Shown here: positions 5,756 through 10,652 of the stretch, in pieces
Layout: each line of letters starts with the position of its first letter
How positions within the stretch are numbered: the stretch's first letter is position 1
Assembly (NCBI GenBank): GCA_030634785.1
Contig: DAOWAC010000015.1
Location: forward strand, 1-10,652
Origin: Chloroflexota bacterium
GTDB taxonomy: Archaea > Iainarchaeota > Iainarchaeia > Iainarchaeales > GCA-2688035
Reading direction: 5' to 3'
Length of the DNA stretch: 10,652 nt
Notes under the pieces: generated by a model
The model's input: only the letters and a program-made list of their open reading frames with translations
Databases searched by the model: none
Told to the model about the DNA's origin: nothing
Translations under genes and position numbers: made by a program

Positions 5756-6481
5756 GTGGGAGTACTCGTAGTTTTTGGATCAGAGTCAGACAAAGCTGTT
5801 TACAGCAAACTAATTGAAAAACTGGACGAAAAAGGAATTGAATCAACGCTTGAAATATGTTCTGCTCACAGAGAACCAGAAAGGATTATTAAAATTCTCA
5901 AAGAAAGTGATGACAAAGTTGTAATTGCAGGAGCAGGCTTAAGTGCTGCTCTTCCAGGCTTTGTTGCTTCACATTCTGACAAACTTGTTATTGGAATCCC
6001 AGTAAATGCAAACTATTTTGGACTTGACGCATTGTTAAGCATTCATCAAATGCCAAAAGGCTTTGCAGTTTTAGGAACAGGAGTTGAAGCAATTGAACAA
6101 ACAGTTGAAGCAGTTGCAAATATTTTACAAGGAAAGAAAAAGGTTGTTCTTGTTGCAACAGAACAAAGTCCTGAGATTGAAAAAAGAATGGGAGCATGCA
6201 AAAAAACACTTGAAGAAGAAGGAATTGCCTTTGAAGAACAGGAAGAAAACTCTTACAATGACAGAGAAGCAGTTTATATTGATTTTATTGAAATTGACAC
6301 AGTTGAAGCAGTTGACCCAGAAAAACAACTGGTAATTTTTGTTCCAATAAAAGAAGATTCAGAAAAAAGCGATGCATTAAAATTATCAGTTCTTGCCACA
6401 AAAGGGTTGTGGGTTGGATTGGGAAGAGGAGAAAATGCAGCACTATGTGCTGCAAAAATAATTAAAGGAACAACTGATTAA
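5756..6481 (+). CDS. purE: PurE-type phosphoribosylaminoimidazole carboxylase/mutase with second degenerate domain
   Basis: PurE forms carboxyaminoimidazole ribonucleotide (CAIR), step six of purine synthesis, from N5-CAIR (class I) or from AIR and CO2 (class II). With the GTG start it has 241 residues. Domain one (1 to about 125) carries GSESD (8-12), SAHREP with the catalytic His38, AGLSAALPGFV (60-70) and GLDALLSIHQMPKG (89-102). The His of the class I AAHLPG motif is Ala65 here, and this segment resembles the class II SNALSGFV, while GLDALLSIHQMPKG is class I. No purK is in view. Residues about 129-241 look like a second, decayed PurE repeat: a VVLVATEQSPEIEKRM start and GRGENAALCAAKI end, but no SAHR. 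Tandem PurE copies are, as I recall, known in some methanogens. It is first gene of purE-purC-purB. Alternative starts are ATG 5741 and 5711. Confidence 0.88.
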   Translation: MGVLVVFGSESDKAVYSKLIEKLDEKGIESTLEICSAHREPERIIKILKESDDKVVIAGAGLSAALPGFVASHSDKLVIGIPVNANYFGLDALLSIHQMPKGFAVLGTGVEAIEQTVEAVANILQGKKKVVLVATEQSPEIEKRMGACKKTLEEEGIAFEEQEENSYNDREAVYIDFIEIDTVEAVDPEKQLVIFVPIKEDSEKSDALKLSVLATKGLWVGLGRGENAALCAAKIIKGTTD

Positions 6482-6493
6482 AATATTTAAATC

Positions 6494-6500
6494 GGAGGAG
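6494..6500 (+). promoter_or_regulatory. Shine-Dalgarno site of purC
   Basis: GGAGGAG lies five bases before the purC ATG in the 24-base gap after purE. It fixes the start and indicates operon translation rather than a leaderless start. Confidence 0.75.
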
Positions 6501-6505
6501 ATTAA

Positions 6506-7474
6506 ATGGGAAGCGTAAAAGATTTGACAATAAAAAGACCTGCAACAGAAGATCTTGAAGGGATGGGAGTTTTCAAATTTACAGATGACTATTCCATATT
6601 TGATTATGGCAAAATGCCAGATATTATTCCAAACAAGGGAGAAGCATTATGCAGAATGGCTGCATACAATTTTAAAGAACTGGAAAAACAAGAAATAAAA
6701 AGCCATTTTAGAAAACTTGAATCAGGAAACGAAATGGAAGTAGACATAGTGCGTGTTCTTTTTCCGCAAAAAGGCGAACTAAAACCAGGCATGAGAAATT
6801 ATCTTGTGCCATTAGAAGTAATTTTTAGAAATTCTTTACCAGAGGGAAGCAGCGTATTCAAAAGACTTGCAAAAGGTCAAACAACACTGGAACAACTTGG
6901 ATTGGAAAAAATGCCGGAATCAGGAGAAAAACTTTCAACACCAATAATGGATGTAAGCACAAAACTTGAACCAACAGACAGATACTTGACATGGGAAGAA
7001 GCAGCAAAAATGGCCTGCTTAAATCAGGAAGAAATTGACGACCTAAAAGCAAAGGCATTGGAAATAAACGACTTTTTAACAAAGAAAGCAAACGAAATAG
7101 GATTAGAACACGCTGACGGAAAAGTTGAATTTGGAATGAACCCGCAAAGAGAACTTATTCTTGTAGACGTATGCGGAACACTTGACGAAAACAGGTTTTT
7201 GCACAACGGAGTTCACATAAGCAAACAGATTTTGAGAGATTATTACAAAACAACACCATGGTATGAAGTAATTGAATCAGAAAAAGCTGAAGGAAAAGGA
7301 CACGGCGAATTTACTACCCCGTCTCCACTGCCAAAAGAATTAATTAACATCACTTCAAACATGTACAAAAGCGTATGCGAAACCTGGACAGGAGAAAAAC
7401 ACTGGAATGCACCAAGCATTGAAGAAACAATGAACCAATATAAAGCATTTCTTGAAAAAAATAAGGAGGCTTAA
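6506..7474 (+). CDS. purC: SAICAR synthetase (phosphoribosylaminoimidazole-succinocarboxamide synthase)
   Basis: ATP-dependent ligase joining CAIR and aspartate to give SAICAR, step seven of purine synthesis. It has 322 residues, matching the longer PurC form (with FDYGKMPDIIPNKGEALCRMAAYNF near 32-56) rather than the roughly 240-residue bacterial form. Visible motifs are VPLEVIFRNSLPEGSSVFKRL (101-121), TPIMDVSTKLEPTDRYLTWEEA (145-166), and LILVDVCGTLDENRF (217-231), the counterpart of the C-terminal signature that in other PurC proteins contains an acidic DE pair before the SxDxxR segment. GGAGGAG precedes the ATG by five bases. The gene sits between purE and purB, which catalyse the previous and following reactions. 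The C-terminal part (about 232-322) includes aromatic and charged residues not seen in short PurC. Confidence 0.94.
   Translation: MGSVKDLTIKRPATEDLEGMGVFKFTDDYSIFDYGKMPDIIPNKGEALCRMAAYNFKELEKQEIKSHFRKLESGNEMEVDIVRVLFPQKGELKPGMRNYLVPLEVIFRNSLPEGSSVFKRLAKGQTTLEQLGLEKMPESGEKLSTPIMDVSTKLEPTDRYLTWEEAAKMACLNQEEIDDLKAKALEINDFLTKKANEIGLEHADGKVEFGMNPQRELILVDVCGTLDENRFLHNGVHISKQILRDYYKTTPWYEVIESEKAEGKGHGEFTTPSPLPKELINITSNMYKSVCETWTGEKHWNAPSIEETMNQYKAFLEKNKEA
7465..7469 (+). promoter_or_regulatory. Shine-Dalgarno site of purB inside the end of purC
   Basis: GGAGG lies within the last codons of purC, seven bases before the purB ATG. The two genes are separated by two bases, so translation of purB is probably coupled to purC. 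Confidence 0.75.
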
Positions 7475-7476
7475 AA

Positions 7477-8844
7477 ATGGACAAATTTGACAATATTTCA
7501 CCACTGGATTACAGATATGATAATGAAACTCTTTCAAAATACTTAAGCGAAGAAGCAAGAATAAAATATCAAGCAAGAGTTGAAGCAGCACTTGCAACAG
7601 CACTTGCAAAACAAGGAGTGTGTGACAAAAAGATTGCCGAAGAAATTTCAAAAGCCTCTGAAAAAGTTACTGCAAAAGAAGTTTACAAAGAAGAAAATAT
7701 TACAAGACACGATGTAAAAGCTCTAGTAAATATTATTAGGGCAAAAATAAGTGATGAAGCAAAACCATTTGTTCACTTTGGAGCAACATCCTATGACATT
7801 GTTGATACATCAAATGCATTAAGATACAAAGACGCGTGTGAAAAACTTGTTGTCCCAAGCCTTACAAAACTTGAAAAAACATTAATAACACTTGCACTAA
7901 GAGAAAAATCAACTTTACAAATTGGAAGAACACATGGACAGCATGCAGAACCAATAACATTTGGCTTTGCAATTGCAGGATATGTTAACAGATTAGGAAA
8001 CAGAATAAGAGCAATCAACAATGCAAAAGAAGAACTTGAAGGAAAATTTTCCGGAGCAGTAGGAGCATTTAACGGAAGCAGTCTTTTTCTAAAAGACCCT
8101 GAAGCATTTGAAAAAAGCATAATGCAACAGCTTGGACTAAAACAATGTATGCATTCAACACAAGTTGTTGCACCAGAATCAATGCTTGACTTACTAAACG
8201 CACTTGTTGGAGCATTCAACGTGCTTGCAAATTTTGCTGATGATATGAGACACTTGCAAAGAAGCGAAATTGCCGAAGTAGGAGAAGCATTTGCAGCAAA
8301 ACAGGTTGGAAGCTCTACAATGCCTCATAAAAGAAACCCAATAAATTTTGAAAACGTTAAAAGCATGTGGAAAGCATTTATGCCACGCGTAGTAACATTT
8401 AACATGGATACAATAAGCGAACACCAAAGAGATTTGACAAACAGTGCTTCGCAAAGATTTGTACCAGAACTTTTAGCAGCACTTGTTTCAAGCGCAAACA
8501 GACTTGACAAAGTTTGTGAAAAAATGGTTGTAGACAAGGAAAATATGAAGAAAAACTTTAACAAAAGCAGACAGGGAATTATTGCAGAACCACTTTACTT
8601 ACTTCTTGCAGCAAAAGGACATTCTGATGCACACGAATATGTGAGGAAAAAAACTCTTGAAGCTGAAAAAACAGGAAAGACTATAATGGAACTTGCAAAA
8701 GCCGATTCTGATTTAGAACAGTTTTTTGAAAAAATTGGTCCAAAACAGCTTGCAATCCTAAACGATCCGGAAAAATACACCGGAGTAGCAGAAAAAAGAA
8801 CCCTTCAAGTATGCAAATACTGGAAAACACAATTCAGGATTTGA
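7477..8844 (+). CDS. purB: Adenylosuccinate lyase
   Basis: Fumarase/aspartase-superfamily lyase acting twice in purine synthesis: SAICAR to AICAR plus fumarate, and adenylosuccinate to AMP plus fumarate. It has 455 residues, normal for the family. Motifs: HFGATSYDIVDT (100-111), GRTHGQHAEP with the catalytic His (150-159), the flexible signature loop GSSTMPHKRNP (278-288) with the catalytic serine, and SEHQRDLTNS (314-323). An ATG with GGAGG seven bases upstream sets the start. It is the last gene of purE-purC-purB. Only a weak T4 run follows the stop, so readthrough toward the next gene is possible, although that gene has its own promoter-like box. Confidence 0.97.
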   Translation: MDKFDNISPLDYRYDNETLSKYLSEEARIKYQARVEAALATALAKQGVCDKKIAEEISKASEKVTAKEVYKEENITRHDVKALVNIIRAKISDEAKPFVHFGATSYDIVDTSNALRYKDACEKLVVPSLTKLEKTLITLALREKSTLQIGRTHGQHAEPITFGFAIAGYVNRLGNRIRAINNAKEELEGKFSGAVGAFNGSSLFLKDPEAFEKSIMQQLGLKQCMHSTQVVAPESMLDLLNALVGAFNVLANFADDMRHLQRSEIAEVGEAFAAKQVGSSTMPHKRNPINFENVKSMWKAFMPRVVTFNMDTISEHQRDLTNSASQRFVPELLAALVSSANRLDKVCEKMVVDKENMKKNFNKSRQGIIAEPLYLLLAAKGHSDAHEYVRKKTLEAEKTGKTIMELAKADSDLEQFFEKIGPKQLAILNDPEKYTGVAEKRTLQVCKYWKTQFRI

Positions 8845-8861
8845 GTTTTAACAAAGAAAGA

Positions 8862-8870
8862 GTTAAATAG
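8862..8870 (+). promoter_or_regulatory. TATA-like promoter element of the HETEH gene
   Basis: GTTAAATAG lies about 22-30 bases before the ATG at 8892, with no Shine-Dalgarno site in between. This is the standard spacing for a leaderless archaeal start. Confidence 0.45.
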
Positions 8871-8873
8871 GAA

Positions 8874-8891
8874 AAAGAACGATTGTTCTTT
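8874..8891 (+). promoter_or_regulatory. Perfect 18-bp dyad directly before the ATG
   Basis: AAAGAAC and GTTCTTT form perfect 7-bp inverted arms around GATT. The dyad fills the space between the TATA-like box and the ATG. It could be a repressor operator or, if transcribed, a small hairpin blocking initiation. Confidence 0.5.
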
Positions 8892-9863
8892 ATGAAACAA
8901 CAAGCAAAGCACCTTTATGGCAAATTAAGAACAGGTGCCAAAGTCTATTCAAAAGCCGTTGAGATTTTTGGTAAAACGCCACAAAAGTCACTACGGCAGC
9001 TTTTTTCAGAGGCTGTGAAAGGCAATACACTGACAAGAAACCAGAGGCAATACCTGCGCAAAAGCCTTGCAAGACTCAAGCGGAACTACACCTTTGTTGA
9101 AAAAGCCAGCAAAAATCTTTCCGCATCAGACCTGCTTGATATAATGTTCAGGAATTTGAACATAAAGCCATCTTCACAGAAGAACATACTGACTGACTCA
9201 AAAATAAAAGAGATTCTAAAAGAAACCAGTGGTAAAAAAGGGATTGTGATTGTTACACAAAAACATCTCAAAAAAAAGCCAGTTCTTGGAAAGGACGCAT
9301 TTGGCCTGATGCTTAAAATAGATTCCCAAAATTTTAAGAAAATTATTGAAAGAGTCCAGCAACTTGGACTTGCCATTGAAGGTAATTACGGAGGCATAAC
9401 AGTACCCCTTGTTTCAAGTGAACTATCCAAAGGAATGCCATCAAGGGTGCCGCTTACAATAGTTCCTGAAGAAAAAAATGCTCAAATAAGAAAAACGGTC
9501 GAAATGCACGAGACCGAACATAGGCAGCAGATTGCCTCAGAAAAGACACGGCCTAGAGGCCTGCCTAAAAACAGAACAGAAGCCAGAGAGCACCTTTCGA
9601 AAGACATTAAGATGGAACTGGAAGCATACATCACCGAAAAAAACACGCAGGGTTTTATTAAATGGTTTGAACCATTCCTTGAAAAAAATAACGGCTTGAT
9701 TAAAACAAGTTTCAGAAAAAATGAAATTATTGAAATTATTAATGGAGTGAATTCAGCCAAAAAAGCAATTGGAAAAATTCCTATGGCAGAACTGAAGGCA
9801 ATAATAAGAACAACACCTCTCATAAAACTTAACAGAAGGTTGAGAGGGGTACTGCAGCAATAA
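8892..9863 (+). CDS. Hypothetical protein with HETEH metallopeptidase-like motif
   Basis: I recognise no family. From the ATG at 8892 the protein has 323 residues; an in-frame TTG at 8883 lies within the dyad and is less likely. There is no signal peptide or membrane span, so it is probably cytosolic. The first 90 residues are basic and helical. Residues about 105-145 hold a beta-rich segment (GIVIVTQKHL), about 164-195 a GNYGG...VPL stretch. HETEH at 206-210 fits the HExxH zinc motif, with ELEAY at 242-246 about 32 residues on supplying a possible third Glu ligand, as in gluzincin-type peptidases. The C-terminal 70 residues are helical and end very basic. CGG, CGC, AGG and CTG codons seem commoner than in the purine genes, hinting at a different origin. 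Its promoter and operator-like dyad set it apart from the purine operon. Peptidase activity is inference. Confidence 0.8.
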   Translation: MKQQAKHLYGKLRTGAKVYSKAVEIFGKTPQKSLRQLFSEAVKGNTLTRNQRQYLRKSLARLKRNYTFVEKASKNLSASDLLDIMFRNLNIKPSSQKNILTDSKIKEILKETSGKKGIVIVTQKHLKKKPVLGKDAFGLMLKIDSQNFKKIIERVQQLGLAIEGNYGGITVPLVSSELSKGMPSRVPLTIVPEEKNAQIRKTVEMHETEHRQQIASEKTRPRGLPKNRTEAREHLSKDIKMELEAYITEKNTQGFIKWFEPFLEKNNGLIKTSFRKNEIIEIINGVNSAKKAIGKIPMAELKAIIRTTPLIKLNRRLRGVLQQ

Positions 9864-9972
9864 AAGCCCAAAAACTGGTTCTTTTAATACTCTTTAAATC
9901 CGCATCGCATCCGGCAATTGCCGTTAACCAAATCCTTTTAATATTCTTTAATCTATTAGTTAATTGGTTCAA
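9864..9972 (+). promoter_or_regulatory. Intergenic region with repeats and cysS promoter
   Basis: These 109 bases hold two near-identical copies of a TATA-like block (CTTTTAATACTCTTTAAATC at 9881-9900; CTTTTAATATTCTTTAATC at 9935-9953) and between them a perfect 12-bp palindrome, CGGCAATTGCCG (9912-9923). The second block lies about 20-38 bases before the cysS ATG and no Shine-Dalgarno site is seen, so it is the likely cysS promoter. The first, T-rich block may serve as terminator for the HETEH gene or as an upstream promoter. No RNA gene was seen. Confidence 0.45.
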
Positions 9973-10652
9973 ATGCTAAAATTGTACAATACAATGTCAA
10001 GGAAGAAAGAGGAATTCAAACCATTGAAAGGAAAAAATGTTGGCTTGTATACCTGCGGTCCGACTGTTTACAATGTTATTCACATAGGGAATTTAAAGAG
10101 CTTTTTGTCAGAAGACGTTTTGAAACGTTACTTACTCTACAAGGGATTTAAAGTAAAACATGTGAGAAACATTACTGACGTGGACGACAAGACAATAAAG
10201 AATTCACAAAAGGAAGGAATTTCCCTCAAAGAATTTACTGAAAGATATACCAAAGCATTTTTTGACGACATGGCAAGCGTAAAGGTATTGCCAGCAGATG
10301 TTTATCCAAAAGCAACCGAACACATAAAAGAAATGGTTGAACTTGTTGCAACCCTTTTGAAAAAAGGATACGCTTACAAAGGAGAAGACGGAAGCATTTA
10401 CTACAAAATAAAAAAATTCAAAGATTATGGAAAGCTTGCACATATTGATTTCAAAACACTTAAAGCAGGAGCACGAGTTAAACAAGACGAGTACGAAAAA
10501 GGCGAAGCACAGGATTTTGCACTATGGAAAGCATGGGATGAAGATGATGGAGACGTGTTCTGGGAAACAGAAATTGGAAAAGGAAGACCAGGATGGCATA
10601 TTGAATGCAGTGCAATGAGCATGAAGCACTTGGGAGAAAGCTTTGACATTCA
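9973..10652 (+). CDS. cysS: Cysteinyl-tRNA synthetase, 3'-truncated by window edge
   Basis: Class I aminoacyl-tRNA synthetase charging tRNA-Cys in the cytoplasm. The frame is open from the ATG at 9973 to the right edge, giving 226 residues of an expected roughly 450-500. Diagnostic features are the LYNT start, YTCGPTVYNVIHIGN (26-40) with the zinc cysteine C28 and the HIGH-type motif HIGN, NITDVDDKTI (66-75), DFALWKAW (181-188), and GRPGWHIECSAMS (204-216) with the second zinc cysteine C212. The KMSKS loop and anticodon-binding domain are beyond the window. A TATA-like block upstream and lack of a Shine-Dalgarno site suggest a leaderless transcript. A second in-frame ATG at residue 8 is less likely, as it would remove the conserved LYNT. 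Confidence 0.95.
   Translation, partial: MLKLYNTMSRKKEEFKPLKGKNVGLYTCGPTVYNVIHIGNLKSFLSEDVLKRYLLYKGFKVKHVRNITDVDDKTIKNSQKEGISLKEFTERYTKAFFDDMASVKVLPADVYPKATEHIKEMVELVATLLKKGYAYKGEDGSIYYKIKKFKDYGKLAHIDFKTLKAGARVKQDEYEKGEAQDFALWKAWDEDDGDVFWETEIGKGRPGWHIECSAMSMKHLGESFDI

Noticed and set aside
5756..6481. LarB (PurE-related nickel-pincer cofactor enzyme), which has similar length
   Set aside because: In LarB the PurE-like domain is C-terminal. Here the intact PurE domain with SAHREP is N-terminal, and purC and purB follow.
6483..6492. TATA-like AATATTTAAA between purE and purC as an internal promoter
   Set aside because: It is too close to the purC ATG for normal archaeal spacing with the Shine-Dalgarno site retained; likely chance in AT-rich DNA.
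1..10652. tRNA, rRNA, CRISPR array or insertion sequence
   Set aside because: No cloverleaf-like segment, regular spaced repeats, transposase or terminal inverted repeats were seen; intergenic gaps are about 110 bases or less.

Overview
The window is about 10.7 kb of AT-rich DNA packed with ordinary housekeeping genes, most likely from an archaeon of the small-genome (DPANN-like) kind. The archaeal reading rests on TATA-like boxes about 25-30 bases ahead of many first genes of transcription units, with no Shine-Dalgarno site (apparent leaderless starts), and Shine-Dalgarno sites (GGAGG, GAGGT) mainly in front of genes inside operons. T-rich tracts follow stop codons instead of classical hairpin terminators, and there is a queuosine/archaeosine-precursor transporter. 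Several enzymes (ThrC, GlyA, FolD, FolC) look bacterial in type, so acquisition from bacteria is plausible. The exact lineage cannot be fixed from sequence reading alone.

Layout, left to right. The + strand opens with the 3' four-fifths of threonine synthase (thrC), cut by the window edge just after its PLP lysine. Its stop codon abuts the stop of the convergent folD. The - strand then holds folD (read after glyA in a coupled glyA-folD operon), a YhhQ/VUT-family queuosine-precursor transporter, folC, and a 149-residue helical protein of unknown function. A short divergent promoter region near 5661-5755 leads into a + strand purine operon, purE-purC-purB. It is followed by a 323-residue unknown protein with an HETEH metallopeptidase-like motif, an intergenic stretch with repeats, and the 5' part of cysS, cut by the right edge.

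How the genes fit together. PurE, PurC and PurB carry out three consecutive steps, AIR to CAIR to SAICAR to AICAR. GlyA and FolD make and interconvert one-carbon tetrahydrofolates from serine, and FolC makes or polyglutamates the folate. The window is therefore largely a folate one-carbon plus purine neighbourhood, with amino-acid (ThrC) and translation (CysS, tRNA queuosine/archaeosine) genes beside it.

I found no convincing novel multi-gene system, CRISPR array, mobile element or RNA gene. The points most worth a second look are the orphan HETEH protein with an 18-bp perfect dyad at its start, the mixed-signature PurE with a decayed second domain, a promoter dyad plus direct repeats ahead of the transporter gene, and a 17-bp exact repeat in and upstream of the small unknown gene.
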